A stretch of DNA of 64,000 nt, taken from contig JAFSJY010000006.1 in the NCBI GenBank assembly GCA_017449215.1, positions 1-64,000 on the forward strand, in the 5' to 3' direction. The notes under the pieces were generated by a model. It saw nothing but the letters and a program-made list of their open reading frames with translations, was not told the origin of the DNA and ran no database searches. Shown one piece after another: positions 1 to 8,056 of the stretch. Position 1 is the first letter of the stretch. Every line of letters begins with the position of its first letter. Source of the DNA: Acholeplasmatales bacterium. GTDB taxonomy: Bacteria; Bacillota_I; Bacilli_A; Acholeplasmatales; Anaeroplasmataceae. The position numbers were made by a program, and so were the translations under genes.

Positions 1-138
1 AGCTTCTCCTCCACCTTGTTCTGGTGTTACTTGGCTTCCGCCATTATCAGCAGGTTTAGTATCATCACCACATGATGCCAATGAGAATACTGCTGCGGCA
101 GCTAAAGCTAAGCCTAATAAAATCTTTTTCTTCTTCAT
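1..138 (-). CDS. Lipoprotein, N-terminal part only (runs off window start)
   Basis: The first 46 codons of a gene that continues beyond the window edge. The start is Lys-rich (MKKKK), followed by a hydrophobic stretch and a lipobox LASC, so Cys22 or so would be lipidated and the protein anchored outside the membrane. After the Cys comes a low-complexity Asp/Gly/Pro/Gln linker, typical of substrate-binding lipoproteins of ABC transporters, but no functional domain is inside the window. A ribosome binding site AAGGAAGGG lies about 9 bases upstream. A cre-like site sits just before it, which would fit a sugar-related lipoprotein; the product itself is unknown. Confidence 0.75.
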   Translation of the reverse strand, partial: MKKKKILLGLALAAAAVFSLASCGDDTKPADNGGSQVTPEQGGGEA

Positions 139-155
139 TTTTACTTACCCTTCCT

Positions 156-170
156 TTGAAAACGTTTTAT
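156..170. promoter_or_regulatory. cre-like / LacI-family operator
   Basis: TTGAAAACGTTTTAT contains the palindrome AAAACGTTTT and matches the CcpA cre consensus at 13 of 15 positions (my own count by eye). It lies about 20 bases upstream of the lipoprotein start, where a repressor would block transcription. Could equally be the site of a local LacI-type regulator. Confidence 0.45.
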
Positions 171-250
171 AACGATACTAACATTATAACAAATATTTAA
201 CTATTTTTAAAGATTTGTGTACCGATTTTGATAAAAAAGTAAACGAAATA

Positions 251-283
251 AGAAAAAAAGTGTATTTCATATAGAAATACACT
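251..283 (-). terminator. Terminator of secA
   Basis: Perfect 10-bp stem (259-268 with 274-283, 5-base loop) followed on the minus strand by a run of Ts, seven bases after the secA stop codon. Confidence 0.9.
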
Positions 284-290
284 AATTATT

Positions 291-2888
291 TTACTTTCTT
301 GTTAATCCATGACAGAACTTAAATTTCTTACCAGAACCACATGGACATTTATCGTTTGGACCTACATTTGCAAATACATCATTTGCGTTTGTCTTAGGTT
401 CACCAGCTCTTGTAGTAGATAAATCTTGATTAGTAGATAAGCCCTTCATTTGATCTGGAACCTCTTCTACATTTCTTGTAACTCTAACTCTTGCATGCAT
501 TGCTGCAACTAGGATTTCCTCATTCATCTTCTTATTAAGCTTTTCAAACTTTATATAACCCTCTCTTTGATATAATTCAAGTGGGTCAGTTTGAGCATAA
601 GATTGTAAATGAATACTTTGACGGAAGCCAGCCATATCATCGATATGCTCTCTCCAGTTTCTATCTAGGATAGGTAGAATAATTCTCTTAATGAATAATT
701 CTGCTTGGTCATAAACTAATGTAGGATTATTCTTTAATTCCTCTTCAGGAATAACTGAAGTTAAATCCTCCTTTAGCTTATTTAATCTATCAGTAATATC
801 AGCATTTGCCTTTTCATAAATGTATTCAATCATTTCTTGATCATCATCAATACTCTTAATTACATTTAAGTCAATTAAATTATTACCAAATAATCTTTCA
901 TTAAATGTCTTAACAAGCTTTTCATCCTCGAATTCCTTAGCATCAGAATTCATGAAATCCTCAACTGTATTTGTGATTGAAATCTTAACAATCTTAGATA
1001 ATACTTCTTCAAGCTTTTGAGCCTTAACAACCTCTTGACGCTCTTCATAGAAGATTTCTCTTTGACGTCTAATAACATCATCATACTTTAAGACATTCTT
1101 ACGAGAGTCATAGTTCATACCCTCAATCTTAGTTTGAGCCATAGTAACCATCTTAGCAAGCATTCTAGATTCTAGTGCTTCTGATTCATCACCATCGTTC
1201 ATCATTCTAACGATTGAAGCTAATCTCATCTTAAATGAATCTCCACCAAATCTTTGGATTAAATCATCCTCAGTTGAAATAAAGAATCTTGAATAACCAG
1301 GGTCACCTTGACGACCAGAACGACCTCTTAACTGGTTATCGATACGTCTAGATTCAAATCTTTCAGTACCTAATACTGCTAAACCACCAAGTGCGGCAAC
1401 ACCAGGAGCTAACTTAATATCGGTACCACGTCCAGCCATGTTTGTAGAAATTGTAATTGCACCAAGCTCACCAGCATGTGCTACGATTTCAGCTTCTCTT
1501 GCATGGTTCTTAGCATTTAATACCTCATGTGGTAAATTTAATTTTTCAAGCATTTCATGTACTAGCTCTGATGTTTCAACGTTAGCTGTACCTACTAGAA
1601 TAGGTTGACCCTTTTCATGACGCTCTTGAATTTCCTTTACTAAGGCATTGAACTTAAATTCCTTTGTTAAGAATAATTTATCTGGAGCATCATTTCTAAT
1701 AACAGGCTTATTTGTTGGAACCTCAACAACATACATGTTATAAATATCTCTAAATTCTTCCTCTTCAGTCTTTGCAGTACCTGTCATACCAGATAGTTTC
1801 TTATACATTCTGAAGAAATTTTGATAAGTAATAGTAGCTACTGTAATAGTTTCCTTCTTAATTTCTACGCCTTCCTTAGCTTCTAGAGCTTGGTGTAAGC
1901 CTTCAGAGAACTGACGTCCCTTAAGAATTCTACCTGTAGATGCATCAACGATTAATACCTCTCCATCTACAACTACATATTCCTTACCATTTTCGAAAAT
2001 ATAAACAGCCTTCATAGCGTTATTAATTCTATGAACAAGCATAACATTTTCAATATCATATAGATTTGATACTCTAAAGAATTGCTCTGCCTTTTCAATA
2101 CCAGAAGGTAATAAGGCAACAGTTCTAGATTCAACATCTATTTCATAATCCTCAGGCTTTAGCATCTTAACAAATGCATCTGCTCTTTCATATAAGCCAT
2201 TATCATCCTTAGTTGGACCAGAAATGATAAGTGGTGTTCTTGCATCATCAATTAAAATTGAGTCAACCTCATCGATGATTGCATAATTTAAGCCTCTAAC
2301 CTGAGTAACATCCTCATAATTAGAAACCATGTTATCACGAAGATAATCGAAGCCTAATTCTGAGTTTGTAGAATATACGATATCACAGTCATAAACTGCT
2401 CTTTTTTGTTGCTTATCTAATTCACGTAAATTTAAGCCAACAGTTAATCCTAACCATCTATAAATATCACCGATGATACCTTCAGTTTCACGTCCAGCTA
2501 GGTATTCGTTAACTGTAACGATATGTACACCATTACCACTTAAAGCATTTAAGTAAGCAGGGAATACTCCTGTTAATGTTTTACCTTCACCAGTTTTCAT
2601 TTCAGCGATATTACCACCATGAATAGCACATGCTCCAATTAATTGGCAAAAATATGCTTTCATTCCTGATACACGGAATGCAGCCTCACGTGCTACAGCG
2701 TATGCCTCAACTAAAATATCATCTAAAGTTTTTCCATTCTTTAATAATTCCTTAAAATAAGGAGTTTTAGCTTTCAATTCATCATCAGAAAGTCTAACCA
2801 TTTCAGGCTCTAAATCCATTATCTTATGTGCTAGCTTTGCACATCTTTTCATTTCTCTATGACCTGAGTCTAAAAATTTGAATGCCAT
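291..2888 (-). CDS. secA: Protein translocase subunit SecA
   Basis: Motor ATPase that drives preproteins through the SecYEG channel at the membrane. The 865-residue product has the family's normal length. Visible are the Walker A segment TGEGKT near residue 100, the DEAD-like IIDEVDSILIDDARTP near 205, the second helicase half with GTERFESRRIDNQLRGRSGRQGD split over motifs V-VI, and a C-terminal zinc-binding SEC-C tail CPCGSGKKFKFCHG. The start ATG has a GAGG site nine bases upstream and its own promoter further up (2943-2971). The gene follows hpf, the usual Bacillota order, but hpf has its own terminator, so secA is probably transcribed alone here. Confidence 0.98.
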   Translation of the reverse strand: MAFKFLDSGHREMKRCAKLAHKIMDLEPEMVRLSDDELKAKTPYFKELLKNGKTLDDILVEAYAVAREAAFRVSGMKAYFCQLIGACAIHGGNIAEMKTGEGKTLTGVFPAYLNALSGNGVHIVTVNEYLAGRETEGIIGDIYRWLGLTVGLNLRELDKQQKRAVYDCDIVYSTNSELGFDYLRDNMVSNYEDVTQVRGLNYAIIDEVDSILIDDARTPLIISGPTKDDNGLYERADAFVKMLKPEDYEIDVESRTVALLPSGIEKAEQFFRVSNLYDIENVMLVHRINNAMKAVYIFENGKEYVVVDGEVLIVDASTGRILKGRQFSEGLHQALEAKEGVEIKKETITVATITYQNFFRMYKKLSGMTGTAKTEEEEFRDIYNMYVVEVPTNKPVIRNDAPDKLFLTKEFKFNALVKEIQERHEKGQPILVGTANVETSELVHEMLEKLNLPHEVLNAKNHAREAEIVAHAGELGAITISTNMAGRGTDIKLAPGVAALGGLAVLGTERFESRRIDNQLRGRSGRQGDPGYSRFFISTEDDLIQRFGGDSFKMRLASIVRMMNDGDESEALESRMLAKMVTMAQTKIEGMNYDSRKNVLKYDDVIRRQREIFYEERQEVVKAQKLEEVLSKIVKISITNTVEDFMNSDAKEFEDEKLVKTFNERLFGNNLIDLNVIKSIDDDQEMIEYIYEKANADITDRLNKLKEDLTSVIPEEELKNNPTLVYDQAELFIKRIILPILDRNWREHIDDMAGFRQSIHLQSYAQTDPLELYQREGYIKFEKLNKKMNEEILVAAMHARVRVTRNVEEVPDQMKGLSTNQDLSTTRAGEPKTNANDVFANVGPNDKCPCGSGKKFKFCHGLTRK

Positions 2889-2942
2889 ACTACATTACCT
2901 CAACAATTTTTTTATTTATACAAATAAACAATATTCTTTTCA

Positions 2943-2971
2943 ATTATACATTAAAACGCTTTAACTTACAA
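2943..2971 (-). promoter_or_regulatory. secA promoter
   Basis: -35 TTGTAA (2966-2971), 17-base spacer, -10 TATAAT (2943-2948), about 55 bases upstream of the secA start. Confidence 0.75.
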
Positions 2972-3039
2972 GAAATTAAGATATAAAATCTTAACTATCT
3001 TGAATTAAAAGTAAACTATTGTCTTGAAAAAATAATTAT

Positions 3040-3205
3040 TTTCAAACGAAAAAGAAAACGCCGTTCGCAGTGGCGCTCTTATGAATAACTAAAGTTTTCT
3101 CAGGAGTAGTCCAATTGCTTAGGCTTCCTTCTATCTATATTTTAGTCAATTATTTTTAATTAGTAATATTATTTTAATGAGTATACAAATACTCATTTTT
3201 TATTT
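3040..3205 (+). ncRNA. Possible small RNA in the hpf-secA gap
   Basis: The 2889-3248 gap contains, besides the secA promoter, a structured segment at about 3055-3135 and a strong plus-strand terminator at 3176-3205. On the plus strand GAAAAC (3054-3059) can pair with GTTTTC (about 3094-3099), closing an inner CGCC/GGCG hairpin, and a second hairpin forms from GGAGTAGTC with GGCTTCC (about 3103-3128). Both flanking genes are on the minus strand, so a T-run terminator facing plus implies a plus transcript. No convincing plus promoter was found, and I do not recognise a known RNA family. A minus-strand reading, with the CGCC/GGCG hairpin followed by TTTTCTTTTT, is the alternative. Confidence 0.4.
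3176..3205 (+). terminator. Plus-strand terminator between hpf and secA
   Basis: Nine-bp perfect stem AATGAGTAT/ATACTCATT with a 4-base loop, followed on the plus strand by TTTTATTT; no T-run on the minus side. Confidence 0.75.
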
Positions 3206-3210
3206 CTATC

Positions 3211-3240
3211 CAAGAAAAATGGAGTACATCTCTGTACCCC
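3211..3240 (-). terminator. Terminator of hpf
   Basis: GGGGTAC/GTACTCC stem (3234-3240 with 3221-3227) followed on the minus strand by ATTTTTCTTG, eight bases after the hpf stop. Confidence 0.85.
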
Positions 3241-3248
3241 AAATTTTA

Positions 3249-3779
3249 TTATTTAGTTTCAGTTTCAATGACAGCATAATCGCCATCAGTTCTAACATAA
3301 ATTACGTTAGTTCTTCTTGTTTCCTTATCTAAATATACAAAGAAATCATGTCCTAAAGCTTCCATTTGATCAATTGCCTCTTCCTTAGTCATTGGCTCTA
3401 GATCTAGATGCTTTTCTCTAGTGATTTTTTGTGTGCCTGCTTCCTCATCAGGTGCTTCCATATTTCTAATGGATTTCTTACCAAGCTTATCCTTTACCTT
3501 GTCATTTCTTCTCTTAATTTGTGTAACAAGCTTGTCGATGGCACCATCAATTGCGGCATAAATATCAGGCTGTTGTACTTCTGCACGAAGAATGATATCT
3601 TTTGACGGAATTGTAACCTCAACCTTATGGAATGATTTGTATACCTTACATACAACACGTGCACTTACGTTATCGTAATCAGATAAAATTCCTTCCAATT
3701 TTGCTAATTTCTTAACGGCATAATCCTTATTTGAATCGCTAGGAGTAAAACCGTTCTTTCCTACAACTTCGACTTTCAT
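3249..3779 (-). CDS. hpf: Ribosome hibernation promoting factor, long form
   Basis: Binds 30S subunits and dimerises 70S ribosomes into inactive 100S particles in stationary phase. The product has 176 residues: an N-terminal HPF/RaiA domain (about 1-100, beginning MKVEVVGKNGF) and a C-terminal dimerisation domain (about 118-176, ending near YVRTDGDYAVIETE), the two-domain 'long' architecture typical of Bacillota. The start at 3779 is chosen because an AGGAG site lies eight bases upstream; the longer frame from 3815 adds 12 residues with no support. It sits between a ComF-like remnant and secA, matching the usual comFC-hpf-secA neighbourhood. Confidence 0.95.
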   Translation of the reverse strand: MKVEVVGKNGFTPSDSNKDYAVKKLAKLEGILSDYDNVSARVVCKVYKSFHKVEVTIPSKDIILRAEVQQPDIYAAIDGAIDKLVTQIKRRNDKVKDKLGKKSIRNMEAPDEEAGTQKITREKHLDLEPMTKEEAIDQMEALGHDFFVYLDKETRRTNVIYVRTDGDYAVIETETK

Positions 3780-3877
3780 ATCGATCACTCCTTTTCTGTA
3801 CTTATAGTATATCAATATTTGATTATATTTTCAATATAAACTTATTAAAATAAAGTCTATTAAATATGAAAGGTCTA

Positions 3878-4246
3878 TTATTTTACATTAAAGGTTAAAA
3901 TAATTAAATTACTTTCAAAGAGTTTAGAAATCCCATCTAAGATAGCAAATGTATCATCATTTAAATCTATTTCATCAAAGAATAATAAATGATTATTTTC
4001 CTTTTTATAGAAGGCATTAAATATCTTACTATATTCCTTAATATAATAATTCATGTCAATATAATACTTCTTATCAAACATAGATATAATAGTACATTCA
4101 TAAATATCTAATTGGATTTTTTCTAATCTAATATTAATTGGATATTGCTTATAGCATCTATTACAGATATATTCCCTTTCTATTTTAAATAATTCTAATA
4201 TACTTCTTTTAATATAAAAATTATTGTTACAAAATGCACATTTCAT
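3878..4246 (-). CDS. Small zinc-finger protein, possible ComFC remnant
   Basis: The 122-residue product starts MKCAFCNNNF and carries a second CxxC (CNRCYKQYP) about 27 residues later, a spacing like the N-terminal zinc finger of the competence protein ComFC. The phosphoribosyltransferase domain that makes up the rest of ComFC is absent; the remainder is Asn/Ile/Tyr-rich and I recognise nothing in it. Position immediately upstream of hpf is exactly where comFC sits in many Bacillota. ATG 4246 is preferred over GTG 4255 because AGGTG precedes it by six bases. Either a degenerate ComFC or an unrelated small zinc-ribbon protein; DNA uptake function is not supported. Confidence 0.6.
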   Translation of the reverse strand: MKCAFCNNNFYIKRSILELFKIEREYICNRCYKQYPINIRLEKIQLDIYECTIISMFDKKYYIDMNYYIKEYSKIFNAFYKKENNHLLFFDEIDLNDDTFAILDGISKLFESNLIILTFNVK

Positions 4247-4310
4247 TAACATCACCTAAAGTGATAATACCACATATTTTTTTGATAAAATCATTTTCAA
4301 TTTTGAAAAA

Positions 4311-4333
4311 AATAAAAAGCACCAAAAGGTGCT
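4311..4333 (-). terminator. Terminator of the metK operon
   Basis: AGCACC TTTT GGTGCT stem followed on the minus strand by TTTTATTTTTTT, eight bases after the metK stop. Confidence 0.9.
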
Positions 4334-4340
4334 ATTTCAT

Positions 4341-5492
4341 TTACTTTAATAATGCCTTTAATTCCTCAACCTTATCTAAATGCTCCCAAGGTAGGTCGAT
4401 ATCAGTTCTACCAAAATGACCATAGGCAGCAGTTTGCTTATAGATAGGTCTCTTTAAATTTAATGTAGTGATAATTCCTTTTGGAGTTAAATTAAATAAT
4501 TCTCTAACCTTATTTGAAATTAATTCCTCACTAACCTTATTAGTACCAAAAGTATCTACTAATACTGATGTAGGCTCTGCAACACCAATTGCATAAGATA
4601 ATTGGATTTGAACCTTCTTAGCAAGACCTGCCGCTACAATATTCTTTGCAATATATCTTGCCATATAGCAAGCTGATCTATCTACCTTAGATGGGTCCTT
4701 ACCACTAAATGCTCCTCCACCATGGCATGCTGCACCACCATAAGTATCAACAATAATCTTTCTACCTGTTAAGCCTGAATCTCCTTGAGGACCACCAACA
4801 ACGAATCTACCTGTTGGGTTAATTAAATATTTAGTATCAGCCATAATTAAATTAGCTGGAATAACCTCATCAATAACATACTTCTTAACGTCCTTAGCGA
4901 TTTGGTCTAATGTGATTTCAGGAGCGTGCTGAGTAGAAATTAATACTGTATCAACACCAACAATCTTATCATCATCATATAAAATAGTTACCTGAGTTTT
5001 TCCATCTGGTCTTAAATAAGGTAATGTACCATTCTTTCTTACATCAGCTAATCTCTTAGCTAGCTTATGAGCTAATGTAATAGCAAGTGGCATATATTCC
5101 TCTGTTTCATCAGTTGCGTAACCAAACATAATACCTTGGTCACCAGCACCCTGCTCATGGTCACTAGATTCATCAACACCCATTGCGATATCAGGAGATT
5201 GTGGGTCAATTGCACATAATACTGCTAAATTATCGGCATCAAAGCCAAATTTACCTCTATTATAGCCAATTTCTTTTACAGTATCTCTTACGATAGTTTG
5301 TACATCTACATAATGGCTAGTTGTAATTTCACCGAATACCATTACCATACCTGTTGTACAAATAGTTTCGCATGCTACTCTACCATTTGGGTCATGCTTT
5401 AAAATATCATCTAATATAGCATCACTGATTTGATCCGCAATCTTATCAGGATGTCCTTCTGTTACACTTTCACTTGTAAAATATCTTTTCAT
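4341..5492 (-). CDS. metK: S-adenosylmethionine synthetase
   Basis: Makes SAM from ATP and methionine in the cytoplasm. The 383-residue protein is full length. Signatures include [16 protein letters not shown] near residue 14, the GAGDQG hexapeptide in the middle and the phosphate-binding [16 protein letters not shown] near residue 260. It is the last gene of a closely packed unit priA-fmt-HD-GYP-like-TSCPD-metK headed by a SAM-sensing riboswitch about 5 kb upstream, so its own product probably shuts the operon down. The 10-base gap to the preceding gene holds the AGAGG site. Confidence 0.97.
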   Translation of the reverse strand: MKRYFTSESVTEGHPDKIADQISDAILDDILKHDPNGRVACETICTTGMVMVFGEITTSHYVDVQTIVRDTVKEIGYNRGKFGFDADNLAVLCAIDPQSPDIAMGVDESSDHEQGAGDQGIMFGYATDETEEYMPLAITLAHKLAKRLADVRKNGTLPYLRPDGKTQVTILYDDDKIVGVDTVLISTQHAPEITLDQIAKDVKKYVIDEVIPANLIMADTKYLINPTGRFVVGGPQGDSGLTGRKIIVDTYGGAACHGGGAFSGKDPSKVDRSACYMARYIAKNIVAAGLAKKVQIQLSYAIGVAEPTSVLVDTFGTNKVSEELISNKVRELFNLTPKGIITTLNLKRPIYKQTAAYGHFGRTDIDLPWEHLDKVEELKALLK

Positions 5493-5502
5493 TTTCCTAC
5501 CT

Positions 5503-5745
5503 CTAAATTCTTTCCTTTAATGCCTTAGCTAATTGATCTGCACATGATGTTCTCTTAACACCACATGTGTTACCCTCTAATATTTCAATTACCTTTTTAG
5601 CATCCATACCTTCTACTAGCTTACTAATAGCCTTTAAATTACCTGGACAGCCTCTTTCAAAAGAGACATTATGAACCTTGCCATCATTATCAATATCAAA
5701 ATTGATTTTTACTGCGCATGTTCCACTTGTTTTATATTCGTACAT
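5503..5745 (-). CDS. TSCPD domain protein
   Basis: An 80-residue protein matching the small TSCPD family (the C-terminal cysteine domain seen in B12-dependent ribonucleotide reductase, here stand-alone as in TIGR03905). Recognisable are the N-terminal [15 protein letters not shown] strand, FERGCPGN, and the Cys-rich end [16 protein letters not shown]. The biochemical role of stand-alone members is not established; a redox or metal role is guessed from the paired cysteines. Four bases separate it from the preceding gene and ten from metK, so it is co-transcribed with both. Confidence 0.85.
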   Translation of the reverse strand: MYEYKTSGTCAVKINFDIDNDGKVHNVSFERGCPGNLKAISKLVEGMDAKKVIEILEGNTCGVKRTSCADQLAKALKERI

Positions 5746-5748
5746 AAT

Positions 5749-7089
5749 CTACTCCTCATCATAAATTGCTTCAAAGTCTGCATCAAATCTTGAGAATCTA
5801 TCAAATACTAATGAATCAAAATATACCTTAAAGCTCTTTTCTAATGTAGCCATAGTATTTTTATGATTATAAGCCTTCTTATATCTTCTTACACTTCTCA
5901 TAGAAATATATATTTCACAGATAAGAATAATTTGATCATTAATATTAGTTAAAGAATTTCTTGTTCTCTTAATATAATCATCATCTGATGCATTATCAAG
6001 CACATGTCTTAAAATATCTTCACTTTTTCTTTTTAATTCTAATCTTGCAATTAATTTTTCACCTAAATCAGTATTCTTTCTAACAGAATTAAATCTATCA
6101 TCAATACTCATTTCATCATTAATTCCAAGCTCAAATTTTGAATTAACAATTAATTTAGTATAATCAGCTAGCTCATCAATCTCCTCAAGCTTTAAGCTTA
6201 GTAGGGATGCTAGCTTCTTAACCATACCAGTTAAAATCATATTTTCGTGTAAATCATCCTCTGTTACCTCTATATTAGGTAAAGTGATTGCGAAAATATT
6301 TTGAACTGATTTAATATAATCCTCTTGAACCTTACGTCTTTTAGCCTGTTCCTTTTTTCTTTCCTCTTGCATATAATTAGTCATCGCTACATAAATATAT
6401 AGAATTAGCATATATGCAACAAGTAAGATAGTTCTAACTAAAATATCTCTAAGTGCTGTACCTGTTAAAATAGTTACGAATGTATCCCATATATTTGAAT
6501 TTTGAGCAAGGCTTACTAAGCTATATGTTACAGTAAAATGTAATATAGTAATTAATACCAATACCCAAATAAAAATATTTTTAAGCATCTTCTTATTCTG
6601 ATAAAAGGCACACATTAATAATGAAATATATATTAATATATATCCAGCTTCTGATAAGTAATTAGAGCCATCATCACCAGATTCACCATATTTTAATTTA
6701 ATATAAACTAATACGGATGATAAGAACATATAAAATGCCGATACATACATCGCCATTGTTTGTGATAAATTATCGTTTGGTCCCTTATTTATTAGCTTAC
6801 CTAAGAAATAGTTAACTAGCATTGTTACAGGGAGTAATAATATAGTTAATAAAATATTTGATGTATTTGATGGATTACCTAATGTAATAATAGTGAAGAT
6901 TAATGTATACAATAGGTTTACAACAAATACGATATTTTTAATAACGATATTTTTACGGTATAAAACCATATTATCATCTGTTATATCAATACCATTTTCA
7001 AAACCAAATTTATCCTGGAAAAATGTTGATTTTTCAAATCTTTTAGTTATTCTTTTTTTCAAATTCTTTAAAGAACCTTTTAAAGACAA
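5749..7089 (-). CDS. Membrane protein with degenerate HD-GYP-like domain
   Basis: About 446 residues. Residues roughly 45-235 form six or so hydrophobic segments, followed by a cytoplasmic half that aligns in layout with HD-GYP cyclic-di-GMP phosphodiesterases, most clearly the end (RRYKKAYN..., then KVYFDSLVFDRF...FEAI, the usual FDP-x-L/V-x-x-F ending). The catalytic signatures are gone: the HDIGK site reads TKLIVNSK and no HHE-WDG-GYP is present. It is therefore probably a sensor or scaffold rather than an enzyme. The start is uncertain: TTG 7089 has GGTGGTGA five bases upstream, while the longer frame starts at TTG 7104. A TATAAT at about 7112 suggests an extra internal promoter. Confidence 0.7.
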   Translation of the reverse strand: MSLKGSLKNLKKRITKRFEKSTFFQDKFGFENGIDITDDNMVLYRKNIVIKNIVFVVNLLYTLIFTIITLGNPSNTSNILLTILLLPVTMLVNYFLGKLINKGPNDNLSQTMAMYVSAFYMFLSSVLVYIKLKYGESGDDGSNYLSEAGYILIYISLLMCAFYQNKKMLKNIFIWVLVLITILHFTVTYSLVSLAQNSNIWDTFVTILTGTALRDILVRTILLVAYMLILYIYVAMTNYMQEERKKEQAKRRKVQEDYIKSVQNIFAITLPNIEVTEDDLHENMILTGMVKKLASLLSLKLEEIDELADYTKLIVNSKFELGINDEMSIDDRFNSVRKNTDLGEKLIARLELKRKSEDILRHVLDNASDDDYIKRTRNSLTNINDQIILICEIYISMRSVRRYKKAYNHKNTMATLEKSFKVYFDSLVFDRFSRFDADFEAIYDEE

Positions 7090-7141
7090 GAAAATCACCA
7101 CCAATCCTTATGATTATAACATAATTATATGTCTTTTTCTA

Positions 7142-8056
7142 CTACTCTAGAACCTGTCCTACAGTAAATAGCTTTTGTCCATTAGAGAATTCCTTACCTG
7201 TAATAATTTTCTTACCAGGCATTTGTACTAATTCAAGGCTTATTGCACCATCCTTAGTTTTAATTAATATTTCCTTTTTAATAGAAAGGATAGTACCAGG
7301 TAATTCATTACCTGAATACTCTCTTATACTTGCCTTATATACCTTTAAATTAATATTAGAAACATTAATATAAGCACCAGGAGTCATTGCTAGACCTCTA
7401 ATTTGGTTAACAATATTTTTACTTGTATTATTTAATTTGATTAATTCCTCTTCCTTTTCAATATTCTTTGAATATGTGGATTTAGAATCATCCTGAGGAA
7501 TACCTAAATTCTTATCACTTACAATATCCTCTATTGTATTTAATAATAAATCTCTACCTATAACAGAAAGCTTTTCAAATAAAGTAGTTGAATTATCATC
7601 ATCCTCTATTTGATATTCTGCCATAGAATAAATCTTACCAGTATCTAAGCCTTTTGCCATTTCCATAATAGTAACACCAGTTTTAGTATCACCATTAATT
7701 AAGCATCTTTGAATTGGTGCTCCACCTCTATGAAGTGGTAATAAAGATCCATGAACATTTATTTTATATTTAAATAAATTTAATATTTTAGAAGGAATAT
7801 ATTGTCCATAGGCAGCTGATACTAATACATCAGCCTTTGCTTCTAAAATATCAGAATAGGCATTTGCTATTTTTTCTGGTTGAATTAGCTTTAATCCTAA
7901 TTCAGTTGCTAAATTAGCCACTGGTGTAGGAATTAATGCACCCTTTTTCTTTTCTCTATTAGGCTGACTAATAACTAAAGCTATTTCATATTTATCATTT
8001 AAACCAGATAAAACATTACATGCAAATTCTGGAGTTCCCATAAATACTATTCTCAT
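7142..8056 (-). CDS. fmt: Methionyl-tRNA formyltransferase
   Basis: Formylates initiator Met-tRNA using 10-formyltetrahydrofolate. The 304-residue protein has the expected N-terminal MRIVFMGTPEFA, the SAAYGQYIPSKIL and NVHGSLLPLHRGGAPIQ catalytic region with the formyl-transferase Asn-His, TGVTIMEMAKGLDTG, and a C-terminal tRNA-binding domain. It follows priA directly (adjacent coordinates) with AAGGAGG five bases before the ATG, the normal priA-fmt order, though def and rsmB that often accompany them are missing. It is inside the SAM-riboswitch operon, linking formylmethionine and SAM supply. Confidence 0.96.
   Translation of the reverse strand: MRIVFMGTPEFACNVLSGLNDKYEIALVISQPNREKKKGALIPTPVANLATELGLKLIQPEKIANAYSDILEAKADVLVSAAYGQYIPSKILNLFKYKINVHGSLLPLHRGGAPIQRCLINGDTKTGVTIMEMAKGLDTGKIYSMAEYQIEDDDNSTTLFEKLSVIGRDLLLNTIEDIVSDKNLGIPQDDSKSTYSKNIEKEEELIKLNNTSKNIVNQIRGLAMTPGAYINVSNINLKVYKASIREYSGNELPGTILSIKKEILIKTKDGAISLELVQMPGKKIITGKEFSNGQKLFTVGQVLE

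Noticed and set aside
3055-3135. TPP, preQ1, or SRP-type RNA between hpf and secA
   Set aside because: Isolated short matches such as CTGAGA and GGAAG occur, but the conserved cores of these RNAs are absent.
5503-5745. Fragment of a B12-dependent ribonucleotide reductase
   Set aside because: The stand-alone TSCPD protein of about 80 residues is a known small family and has its own ribosome site.
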